In this document: positions 38,748 through 48,973 of the stretch, piece after piece
How positions within the stretch are numbered: position 1 is the first letter of the stretch
How the letters are laid out: each line of letters opens with the position of its first letter
Origin: Strigamia acuminata
Lineage: Eukaryota; Arthropoda; Chilopoda; Geophilomorpha; Linotaeniidae
DNA: 64,000 nucleotides
Reading direction: 5' to 3'
Assembly (NCBI GenBank): GCA_949358305.1
Contig: OX442317.1
Location: 3,786,186 to 3,850,185 of the forward strand
Notes under the pieces: generated by a model
Told to the model about the DNA's origin: nothing
What the model saw: only the letters and a program-made list of their open reading frames with translations
Databases searched by the model: none
Program-made: the position numbers and the translations under genes

Positions 38748-41611
38748 TCATTTGTTTTTTAAAATTTCTTCGCTTAATTGCACTCCCGATTGGTCCGAAT
38801 CCGAAGGGAAGATCCGACCGCCGGTTCTGTAGTGAAAAATTTCAATCAACATCAACGTCGTGTCGTCGAACACTGGGTAAGCGTCTTCAGGTTTCATGTT
38901 ATTTAATACGTGCTATGTGGGAAATTATGTTGGTCAGCAAAAACTCATTTGGTTTCAACAACAGCGGTCAATTTTTACCTTTAAAGTTAAACACACGACC
39001 AACAACATGTTATTATCTCGAGTCGGTGCGGCGGTAGTGAGATGCTTTTTCAACAATTCTACACAACGGTGCAACGCCTGAGCGGTTTTCAATAGCACAG
39101 AGTAACGAGACTATCGATTCGACACCAATCAAATTAATTGCAATTACGATTCAATTACGATTACTTTGGGAGTGGTTTCCAGTAAACTGACTAAGGCGGA
39201 ATGAGCGGCCCAACGCGAGTCGTTAGTACCATCGCACCTAAAACGAGAAACACATTTTTTCTAAAAAAATAAAAATTGATTCCAACAGCAAAAGCAACCC
39301 CTGCGAGCGGCTGCATTCGCTGCGCGAGTGTCGTGCGGGGAAGCCGCAAACAACAATCGGCGCTTGTATTCCCTCAGCTGCCCGAGTGTCGTGCGGAGAA
39401 GCCGCAAATAACAATCGGGACTTGCTTCGCCGCGCTGCTCTCGCGGTTTGACGAACGACAAACCTGATCAAAGTTTGAAACATTCTGCACACTATAGGCT
39501 CGTAGAATTTAGTTAAGAAATTTCCATCGGGATTCTCGCTCGTTTCAAATTTTTTCGCGACCAATCCCAGACGATTAAAAACCTATAAAAAAAATTTAAA
39601 TTTTTAAAATTTAAAAAAAAAAAAATTTAAAAAATTTAAAAAAAATGATTTTCAAATGCCGGCACCTCGCACACATTTATCGCGACACCAACCGGGGATT
39701 GATACAACGACTTGATGAGCGCTTTCACTAATCTTTCAACGTTGGCATTTATCACATCTCCGCCGCCCTCGTCGATCAACGTGCACAGATTGCTTATAGC
39801 TGCTGCTGCAGTCGCTTTCACGTCGGCATTTGAGTCATTCAATCGATCGATAAGCATTGGAAAAGCCACTCGAAGCATCGGCTGTAAATTCTGCATTTCG
39901 TTCGTGAAGAACGAACCTAGAAAAAAATAAAAAAATAAAAAAATTTAATTTTTTCTTTTTATTTCAAAATAAAATTTAAACAAAAACGCAACTAAACGCT
40001 CGAATAGCAGCGGTACGGTAACGCCACTCAACATTTTCGATGTTTTTAACCACGAACTGTCTGATGTATTCAAACACGGCCGAATCGTCGCGACAAATCA
40101 CCAGAGACGTCAAACAACCGACGACTAATTTGCACATTTTATCGTTCTCCTCCGCGCCGAATTCCTCCTATTTTTAAAACAAAAACAACAAATCATATTT
40201 TCCAACGAGACTCAAAGACGTATTACGACTGAAGCGAGCGATTCCGTTAAAATTGGTAACAAATGAACGATCGGCACTGCAACTCGTGGGGCCGCCTGAT
40301 CCACTTGAGCGTCGAAAACCTTCGCAAATATTTAATAAACCTTTCAGTTTCAAGTGCCAGTGTTCATTACTTTCCAATCGGCTTGCAACGAAAGCAGTTT
40401 CTTGCACAATTCCACGGCTGCGAATTTTTCGTTAAACACTTTGCTCGTCATGGCTCTCATGGCGATCTGAAATCGCCAAATAGAACAACTCAATAAATAA
40501 ACAAAGTTAATATCATTCCATCCCTACCCCGAATAACGTGGGCTGCGACTGAGGGTTTAAGTACGAGTAGTATTTGGATACGACCACGACTAAGCACTTG
40601 AGAGCTGAAACTCTAATATGGACATCCGGGGATTGCGTGCTTTCGCAAATCCCGGTTAACACCAACTGTCTTTCCGCATCAGTTTGTAAATGCTCGGAAA
40701 TCCAATGCAATGCATGCAACGATGCGTTTCTCGCTGCACAAGTGAGATCAGGACTTAAATAAAATAAAATAATTAATTAATTATAACTAATTAATTAAAT
40801 CTAAATAACTTTAGTAGTCCGAACATAATTGCCGCACAGATTTCGTGCGAATTCGACTTCATTACTTGACAACATCTGTCGAAAACCTTCGAAAAATCGT
40901 CTAAATAATTTGTTTTTTAAGCGTTAAATGACACATTTACAATATCCGAACATATATGTCCGATGGCCTCTAGTGAGGACACTTTGGTTTCGTTCGTTGT
41001 TTGTTTGTCCGTCACGTTTTGTCTCAGAATGGGCAAAAGTTCGGACCATTGGTTATGCAGGAACTCCGCACACGCAATGGCAGCGATGCATTTGGCGGCG
41101 CCGCTCGGTTTCCAGCACTCCGAGCCCAAAGTTTTTACAACCTGCGCTTTAAAAAATAAATAAATAAATAAAAAGGATAAAATATAGAACGTTTTCAACT
41201 CGATTACTACGTTTTCTTTGATGGTTAGACGAACGTATTGGTCCAAAGAGAGCCACTTATGATGTTGTTCCAGACGTTCAAATTCGTCTTCCAAGTTGAA
41301 GGCGGCTGCCAATTGAATAGCGGCTGCTTTTCGAACATCCGAAGTGTTATAAATTTCGTTTAGCGCTTTTGAAAGGTTCGTTAGATACTCTTGCTGCGTA
41401 AATGATTGGACAACTTGATCAATTCGAATTAATTAGGAGGTGTGTACTTACAAAATTGGTTTGTAGATATTTTTTTAATTCCTGTTTAGCGGTTTCAGAT
41501 TGGTTATTATCTGTAAATGATTAAATAAAACTCGTGCGATTTTTTTTAAAGAAAATAAAGGTTGGAATTACTTTGGAGTAGTGTTTGTTTTAACATTAAT
41601 AAAAGATCCAT
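38748..41611 (-). CDS. C-terminally truncated importin subunit beta-1 paralogue
   Basis: First exon 41572-41611 (40 nt, MDLLLMLKQTLLQ), same length and phase as in the downstream paralogue. It continues NNNQSETAKQELKKYLQTNF, then FERLEQHHKWLSLDQYVRLT, AAKCIAAIACAEFLHNQW and SLEAIGHICSDI (donor near 40950). Later blocks are CLTSLVICRDDSAVFEY (about 40120), VEWRYRTAAIRAF, and DSNADVKATAAAAISNLCTL (about 39800). The final exon ends VQLSEEILKNK with a TGA at 38748. In a KPNB1 alignment this is only about residue 600-630 of 876, so the last third is missing. The residual protein keeps the Ran-binding N-terminal half. The acidic loop reads GAEENDKMC, not the KPNB1 form. The frame is open throughout, so it does not look like a simple pseudogene. 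Confidence 0.82.
39318..39425. repeat. Two direct ~45-bp repeats in an importin-beta intron
   Basis: The units are cgagtgtcgtgcggggaagc (continuing cgcaaacaacaatcggcgcttg) and cgagtgtcgtgcggagaagc (continuing cgcaaataacaatcgggacttg). GC-rich compared with the intron around them. Confidence 0.7.
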
Positions 41612-41978
41612 TCCAAAGTATAATATTTACAAAATTGCACTTTAAATTTATTAATTTTACACCTAGTCTTAATTTCAAACAATGAGCAAAACGTCATGAA
41701 AAGCAAAATTAATTGTTCATCTAAGAATGCCTGGAAAACCCAGGAAAATTACAGGAAATCCAGGAAAAAAACGGAAGAAAAACGGGAAAACAGACGAGAG
41801 AAACGAGATTAGCGTCATATCGTGGATGTTGCAGCGGGAACAAAATGGCCGCCTTCAAGTTCAAAACACTTATTCTTGTTTGTGTTTTGCAGCTAATTTT
41901 ACCAGCTCGATACGTATTAATGACAGTGAACAAATTTTTTAATCCAAGTTTACATATTTTTTTTTTTTTACATTTCCT

Positions 41979-44900
41979 TTACCATACACACCTTAATTTA
42001 TCGAGTTTATGCGTTACTACCATACTAAGTTTGCTCGTTTTAGCATTTACAGAACTTCGACCTCGTTCTAACAAGTAACCAATTGCTTCTGAATCCAACA
42101 AGCTGAAAGCAGTTTTTCCAAAATGAGAGCACAAATCCCTAAAAAAAACCCAAACAAAATCAAACAAATAAAACAAATCATCGCAAACAATAACTCACGA
42201 TAAAATCTCAATACACGTGTGATCATAAATGGGAAAAGTGACCGTCGCAATATGACTAATCAATTGAATCATGTTCGTCAAACACGGCTTCAGTTGGCGA
42301 ATTAAAGCTGACCCAAACAAATCAAAAATCCAATATCGCACAACAGCGCTCTACTCAAACTTCCTTACTTTCCATCAATTTCCTGTCGTCTTTCGAACTT
42401 TGCATGATGCTCACATACGCCTTCAAGAAATACTTGTGCATTTCATTCACATTGTACTCCATCTCGTAATTATTCTGCAAAAATAAAAAATTTCACAAAC
42501 AAACAAAAATCAATTTTTTCTATTTTTTAAATTGCTTTTTCCATGTGCATATCATCCATTCGTATTTGGTGCTCGACCAACGTCCGAAGCACTTGGGGAA
42601 TATATTTCTTAAAATGCGATCTATTCAACACGGCCATTTCGGATATTGCGTACAACACGATACGTTTGATGCGTAGATCACCAATGTCACTCTGGCAATA
42701 AAATCATATATTAAATAATCGATTTTTCAATCTCCACATTTTTATATTTATACCTGGAAAACATTCATCATCATGGGCACAATTTCTTCGAAGTGTGGTA
42801 GAAATTTGTAACCCATAGCGAGGCTCACTTCACTCGTCAACGTCGCTGCCCCCGTAATCTTTAATGCAAATTTACAAAATCACTTCTCCGATTCAAACAA
42901 TTCAACTTTTCTCACAGTTTCTCTCTTACAACTCCTTAACCCGGCCATTATTAAGGGTTTGAACGCCCCGGAATACATTACAAACGACTCTCCCAATACT
43001 GAAAAACAAATTAAAAATTAATTAATTTAATTTAATTAATTTAATCACGTAACAACTTTTCACGAATTCCGCCATTGTCCAGTAAATCTTTTCGTCTAGT
43101 AATTGCACGTCAAAATGCGAGCAATTGAATATCTGAGCCAAGTTGTAAACAATTGCAGCGCACATCGGGCGCGCATCATCAAAATTCAATTTCGACATCA
43201 ACGTCTACGACACCAACCGTTTAACACGTTACAATGTGATTGACAAGAACGAAAAAAAAAAATCTATACTTTAAAATTAAGACACCACATGGATAACTGA
43301 TCGATATAATCCTCGACTTGCACGCGGCTTAAGATTTGTCGTTTGGTAACTTGAATGTACTTCAACACCACCGCGGCTAATTTATGCAGTTCGCAATAGC
43401 AATCCTGTACTAAAACAATGCGCCAATAAATAATAAACAACGACAATAATCATTAATCATTTAACCGTCGGTCGATAAGCGACGATGGCATTCAGTGAAT
43501 GGTAAGCGGCCCAACGCATCTTTTCATCGTGTCTGTGCAAGAAAAAATCCACATTAATTAAATTAATTAAATCAATCAAATTAATTCTACCTGTTTATTA
43601 AGTCGACGAGTTTATTCGTAATTTGTCTAAACCATGTTGATAATGGATTAGGTTCACTCGTTCCTTCTCCGTTGCCATTGTCTTCCAGTTCTTTCGCAAC
43701 TATCGCTAGACTTTCAAAAATCTGAAAGCGTAAAATACAATTTACAACATTTCGATCGTATTTCCTCACTAAATGAACATCTTGCCCGACAAACGTGGAT
43801 AACAACTTCGGAATCATCGTCTAATTTAAGTACAAGAATGTTGATGAGGCCGCGTATGTGAGCGTCAAACATTTCTCTGTCCTGCACTTGATCGCACGCT
43901 CTGCGAATAACTATTGCCGTGGCCACTCGAACGTACAGGTTCGGGTCGTGCATCAATTTAACCAGGGCCGGCATCGTCGATTTGAGCAGATGATTCAACC
44001 GAGTCCGATCGTCGGTTAACAACGAACCTTAAAAAAAAAAACATCAAATTTTTAAAAAAATTTTAAAATTTTAAAAATCAAATTTTTTAACTGAGTGCTC
44101 TTAACGCTGCAACTCGGTCGGTCCACTCGATACTTTTCACAAACTTCTGCGCAAACGTAAAAACACATCTCAGAGTATTGTTTTCCTGTGCCAGACAAGT
44201 CAAACAATGCACCAACAACCTGCAGTTTTCCTCCTCCTCATTCTTAACACCCCACGTCTCCTAAAATAAATCAATTTACAAGTCAAATCAAAACGAGCGT
44301 ACACAACGTGTTTCCAATTCGCAGCTGCCCCTTGGCTTTCCTGCACGGACATTGGAAACACATTGTTTTATCAAAATCAAGAGTATATTTGGGCGTATAC
44401 TCTTGGCAGTACCTACTAATGTAAACAGCAAATGCAGCAAAATGGGTAAAAACTGATTCAAAGCTGTTTTGCTGTAGAATAAACTGTCTTCAACCGGTCG
44501 AGAAGAGCAAATAGGTTTCTAAAATAAAAATAATTGTTATTTATTCGTGGCATTGTTTGTTGCAGCACGCACGAGATGAAAATCTTGGCGCCAACTTTCT
44601 TCCAAGAAACACAGTTTGCCGCACAATTCAATTCCCTTCACTCGGACCTCGTAGAGATCGCTTTTCATCGTATCAGATGCGATCTTCGAGTTGGATAAAA
44701 GAGAGAAAATAAAAATAAATTTCGGTTCGTTCGACGTTGGATTTGTCAACAACAAAATACCGCGCACAACATCAACTGGTCGGCGCAATAGTCGGAATAT
44801 TCGTAATGACGTGGAACAATCTCGATGAGGCCTTTGAGTGCGGCCAGTTTGATTTGAGGGTTGTCCGACGATGCCGCTTCTGCAATCACTTGCATGATCA

Positions 44901-46375
44901 ATTTCCGTTGAGCTTCGTCGTTAAAGTAGTAATTGATCCAACCGAGCAAATCCACAAACGTTTTAATAGATGCCACTTTGACTTTGTCGCTGTGCAAACT
45001 AAATTTAAACAACATGTAAACAAGTTGAATCAAGTTATACCTGCAGTCATCTTTAATTCCAGCCGTCACCGCTTCAAGAATGGCCCCGGAATTTTCATTT
45101 ATAATTTTCCATCCTCTACCGTATTGCTATTTAAAATTAGCGGAATAAATGAATTTTAAAAAATAATTACAAATGGATGCTAAGATACACACGTTTTCAT
45201 ACCAGGGTCAGATTAAAGTTTAGGGGGCGGAAATTTGCCGTTTGGTGGGAAATAAATTCATTTTAACCTTAAAAAAAAGTTGCATTTGACGCAAAACAAT
45301 GCATTTTCCAGTGAAATAATGCATTTTCCGATAAAAATGATGCATTTTCCAGTGAAATAATGCTTTTTCCGGTGAAATAGCACATTTTTTTGGTGAATTA
45401 ATGCATTTTTTGGTGAATTAATGCATTTTTTTGGTGAACTAATGCATTTTTTGGTGAAATAATGCATTTTTTGGTGAAATAATGCATTTTTTGGTGAAAT
45501 AATGCATTTTTTGGTGAAATAATGCATTTTTTGGTGAAATAATGCCTTTTCCGGTGAAAAAAATTCAGTTTGTATGCGTTCCACCCTTAATCCAGCCCTG
45601 TTTCACACAACTACTTGCAATTTCATTGCATATAAGCCCTATAGTTTCTAAGCAGTATTGTCTACTCGACGGCGTGCTGCTGGTCTCGTTGATATGCTTC
45701 AAAAGAAACTTGAATAAATCCGGCCATTCGTTGTGCGGGAATTCGGCACACGCAATTCCGGCCACGCAACGTCCCACCAAATTCACTCCCTCGTAAATCA
45801 GCAACGACAAAATCTAAAAGCACACATCAATTAAATGAAATAACTTCAAAATGAACGATCGAAAAATACCCTCGTTTTAATCACGAGACGTCTGTCGGGA
45901 CTGAGTAGCAGCCATCTTTGATGCGATTCTACTTTCTTGAATGGCTCGTCGCTCGTGATCGCGTTTCTTAACTGACTTCCCGCCGCTTGTCGTATCAAGA
46001 TCCCGTTGCTCCTGTCGCACAACACGTCGCAAAGACTTCGGATGTAAATTTCCTGTTTAAGAAAATAAATTGTTTTCGTAATCGTTGTTCGTTTCACGTT
46101 TTAAATTCGCACTGACGAAATTATTTTGTAAATAACTTTCCAACTTGAGTCGAGCTACTCGCGATTCGCTTTGATCTGTCGAATGATTGTGTCGGGTTAA
46201 TTAATTTCGTGCGCTGCGGTTTGTTCATACTTATGGATTTTGATTTGAATAAAAGCGAAATTAAATCGCTTCTGAGGATGAGTGGGATTAATTTTTTACT
46301 CTTATTCGCAGCAGATTGCGTGCTGCTTCTTCTACTTGCAAGATTTAGAGCCGAATTTGAATTATCCTTCACCAT
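41979..46375 (-). CDS. Divergent importin subunit beta-1 paralogue with N-terminal extension
   Basis: Early exons are 46231-46375, 46117-46175, 45870-46052, 45619-45813, and the next starting at 45126 (CAATACGGT); phases agree. The paralogues start at the residue aligned with SDLISLLFKSKSI, but here that Met is replaced. The only upstream in-frame ATG adds about 35 Ser/Lys/Arg-rich residues (MVKDNSNSALNLASRRSS). A good acceptor (cttttag) precedes that ATG, implying a 5' UTR intron. Family blocks are GRCVAGIACAEFPHNEWPDL, YCLETIGLICNEI, NYYFNDEAQRKLIMQVIAEA and, at the end, RDLCSHFGKTAFSLLDSEAI to KLRCVW. The donor at 45618 reads GCAAGT. The acidic loop reads GVKNEEEENC. The intron 45127-45618 carries a hAT MITE with a minisatellite. 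Confidence 0.85.
45203..45600. mobile_element. hAT-type MITE carrying a minisatellite, 398 bp
   Basis: The left end cagggtcagattaaagttta and the right end ccacccttaatccagccctg are imperfect inverted repeats. The flanks TTTCATAC (45195-45202) and TTTCACAC (45601-45608) form an 8-bp target duplication with one change. The interior is mostly the 45297-45560 tandem array. Confidence 0.85.
45297..45560. repeat. 20-bp minisatellite inside the hAT MITE
   Basis: About 13 units of ttttttggtgaaataatgca, with variants tttttccagtgaaataatgc at the left. The unit length leaves a minus-strand frame open across it, which is not a gene. Confidence 0.92.
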
Positions 46376-46536
46376 TCCTAAAAGAAAAAGAGTGAATTCC
46401 TCGGTGAATTCCGGAGTTTTTTAAAACAATTTCATTATTTTATTTCTCGCATTGTTTGTTGCGGGAGATTCGTTGCTAAACAACGACACGCACTTTAGTG
46501 TTTTAATTTTATTCATTTATTGCATTCACATTTTCA

Positions 46537-46960
46537 TCAACAAACTTTAGTTTTAGCGAAATGATTTATTAAGAATTGTGTTATGTTCATTTTGAAGTAT
46601 TCTTCGACGCATTGTTCGGCATTCCCGGCGCTTTGACTCAGGCATTGGGGAATCATCTGTCGATTGATTTCACTGTCAATTTCAAATCTATTTTCATTTA
46701 TCATTTTAATTTTTAATTATTTTTTTTGGGGAAGTAAAAAATCACTTACTTGCACGTCTTTTTGCCAAGGCCGGGCTGTCCCAGCACATTTCTACTGCAT
46801 TCTTCGATGTCGTTTACGAATTTGTTGTAATTGGCTTTGATGCATTCTTCCGACGATTCCTGGCAGAATAAAAAACCTGGAAAAATGGATGAATAATAGA
46901 AAGCAAAGTGATTAAACTGTGCAAATGTTTACCTAGCAATATGGCAATCACAAATTTCAT
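46537..46960 (-). CDS. Small secreted six-cysteine protein
   Basis: Exons 46933-46960, 46750-46876 and 46537-46687 join in phase to give 101 residues. The N-terminus MKFVIAILLGFLFC is a clear signal peptide. The mature part has six Cys: SSEECIKANYNKFVNDIEEC, then KKTCKFEIDSEINRQMIPQC, AEQCVEEYF and a C-terminal VC. One N-glycosylation site (NIT) is present. Spaced Cys with helical, charged linkers recall small arthropod or nematode extracellular families such as the 27-kDa haemolymph protein type, but I cannot assign a family. It lies head to head with PEX11B (576 bp between starts). Confidence 0.75.
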
Positions 46961-47536
46961 TTTAAAAATAAGCGAATTTGTTGTCTGTATTTCCTGTTGG
47001 AAAAACTCATAACTAATAAAAACCGTATCCTGTAAGCTGAAACTGAATCTCAAATTCCAATATGAATATTAAATTTTTAATACGGTACATCTAATAGTAA
47101 TTAATTTTTGACAAGTTAGAACTTTACACAATTCCAATTTCCAAACTGAAAATAAACTGATGCATTTCATCGAGAAAAAAAATCCCGTAACATTTAAATT
47201 CAACCGCTACCCCGCCATTTGCATCTCGTGCTGCCACCGTTTGACCGCACGACACAACTAAAAAATATTTACATTAAAAAATAAACGAATAACAACAACC
47301 ACAAACCAAAATTCACCCAAAAAACAATAATTTTATATTAAATCCACTTAACAAGTATCCAAACCCCATCCCAGAGACAAAAATTAAAAAAAAAAAAAAA
47401 AAAAAAAATAACGAGAACGAATGACGCAACTCCAGCCAAAACATCTGCAAAACATCGAGTCCAAAGCTCAATAATATTACTCGTTATTGTATCAACCATC
47501 TTCTAAAACTTGATTCACAACACCCCAAACCAAACC
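46961..47536. promoter_or_regulatory. Divergent intergenic region between the secreted protein and PEX11B
   Basis: AT-rich with an A tract at 47386-47408. No TATA-like motif stands out. Both 5' UTRs and promoters should lie here. Confidence 0.4.
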
Positions 47537-48390
47537 ATGTCTCAAAGTATAATGGAAACAGTTATAAAACTAAACTCCCAAACCCAAGGCCGTGACCGAA
47601 TAATCCGGTAAGTTAAAACGAGAAGAAGAAAAACCACAAAAACGAAAAAACAAAAAAACAGATTCTTATCATCTTGTTTCTTTCTTCCTCATCCATTTCA
47701 GATTACTCCAATATGGCAGCAAATTCGTGTGGTGGTTCCTAGAAACAGGACGACGCGACCCACACTGGATCGTCCGACTCAAAGACTTGGAATATTCCTT
47801 GAGCACCGCGCGAAAACGTACAAAACGAAACAAAAACGAAACAAAAACACAAATTTTACACCAACCCTTATCTCCTTTCCACAGTATTCCGCCTAGGTCG
47901 CTTCCTAGACACCCTAAACGCCGCCTTGAAGTCCCTCCACCTCCAAGACTTTAATCTTCGCACGACCATCACTTTATCCAAGATCAGCTCCGCTTTATAT
48001 TTACTCACCGACCACGTCTTATGGTTCGGCCGAGTCGGTTTGATGCAGGTGGACAAATCAAAATGGACGCAGCATTCCAACAAATTCTGGCTCCTGAGCA
48101 TCATTTTCTCGCTCACACGAGACTTGACGGAATTATGGAGCGCTTTGGAGACCCAGAAACGTGACAAACGAACCCCGAAAGCATTATCTTCTCCCGTGTT
48201 AAGCTGCTTGAAAAACCGTCCCGATTTGACGATAGACGCGTTGAAAAATTGTTGCGACGTGTTTATCCCGGCGGTAAATTTGGGTTTTGTCAATTTATCG
48301 CCCGGCACCGTCGGTTTGTTGGGCGTCGTCTCGTCCGCGCTCGGAATCGTCACGTTGGTCGACCCTATGCTCAAACTGCAGCCAAATTAA
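47537..48390 (+). CDS. PEX11B: Peroxisomal membrane protein PEX11, beta-like
   Basis: Exons 47537-47607, 47702-47817 and 47885-48390 join in phase to 230 residues, close to the usual family length. The start MSQSIMETVIKLNSQTQGRD aligns with the amphipathic N-terminal helix of PEX11B. It continues with LLQYGSKFVWWFL, LEYSLSTARKLFRLGRFL, ISSALYLLTDHVLWFGRVGL and WTQHSNKFWLLSIIFSLTRD. The C-terminus has a membrane segment (SPGTVGLLGVVSSALGIVTL) and ends LKLQPN. PEX11 proteins elongate and help divide peroxisomes. An AATAAA lies at 48433. The 3' end converges on MRPL54 with only 57 bp between stop codons, so the 3' UTRs probably overlap. Confidence 0.93.
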
Positions 48391-48432
48391 ACGAGAGAAA
48401 ATGCACAGAAAAATGTATACATTTAATATATC

Positions 48433-48438
48433 AATAAA
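48433..48438 (+). other. PEX11B polyadenylation signal
   Basis: AATAAA 42 bp after the PEX11B stop, located within 15 bp of the stop codon of the convergent MRPL54 gene. Confidence 0.6.
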
Positions 48439-48447
48439 ATTTCTACA

Positions 48448-48897
48448 CTATTTTATCCTCTTCGTCTTGATGTAGGCTAATCTTCGTCGTTTGTTTATTC
48501 GGTGCACTCGCTGCCAGAAGTAGGTCGTGTTCTGGTCCAGTTGGTCCAACGGCAGCGGTTTGTCCACGTTGAGCGTCCACAGCCAGTCTGGGTACTCGGA
48601 ATCCGGCTGCAATTTAACGTCCGTTCCTTCCTTGTAAATGTTGCTTCCGCACACGTATTCAACGAGTTTTTTCGCATCGGTTTCGACGGGTAATTTCTTC
48701 TTCTCGAAGGTCGACATCGGGCCGCTTTTCGCGCCGACTGCACCACCAACTGCACACAAAAATATTATTTTAAAAATTTGTTTTTCATAAAATAAAAATT
48801 ATAATTACTCACCGACTTTCTTCGCGGCGTAAGTTCTAGACGAAATAAAACTATTCCAGAGAAGCTTATTCACTGTTTTCAGCCTCGTCAACGCCAT
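48448..48897 (-). CDS. MRPL54: Mitochondrial large-subunit ribosomal protein mL54
   Basis: Exons 48813-48897 and 48448-48749 give 128 residues. The N-terminus MALTRLKTVNKLLWNSFISS, followed by RTYAAKKV, looks like a mitochondrial presequence. The diagnostic block is GSNIYKEGTDVKLQPDSEYP then DWLWTLN, matching human mL54 ([23 protein letters not shown]). The basic tail HRINKRRRLAYIKTKRIK is also typical. It is a structural protein of the mitoribosome large subunit. Its start codon is 76 bp from that of AFG2B on the other strand. Confidence 0.93.
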
Positions 48898-48973
48898 TTT
48901 GATTCGACCCGGAAGTTATTGCAGAGTTTCCAAATTCTCTCACTACGCCACGCGCAGCCGCAGATGCTACAAA
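48898..48973. promoter_or_regulatory. Compact bidirectional promoter between MRPL54 and AFG2B
   Basis: Only 76 bp separate the two divergent ATGs. It contains cattttgattcgacccgg and two near-inverted acgcc/ggcgt stretches around the MRPL54 start. Any 5' UTRs must be very short or overlap the opposite gene. Confidence 0.6.

Noticed and set aside
45258-45584. Minus-strand 108-codon frame rich in HQKMHYF repeats
   Set aside because: Artefact of the 20-bp array inside the hAT element; three units make 60 bp and keep the frame open.
48899-48973. N-terminal extension of AFG2B (IRPGSYCRVSK...)
   Set aside because: The open frame begins with TTG and overlaps the MRPL54 promoter; the first ATG is at 48974.
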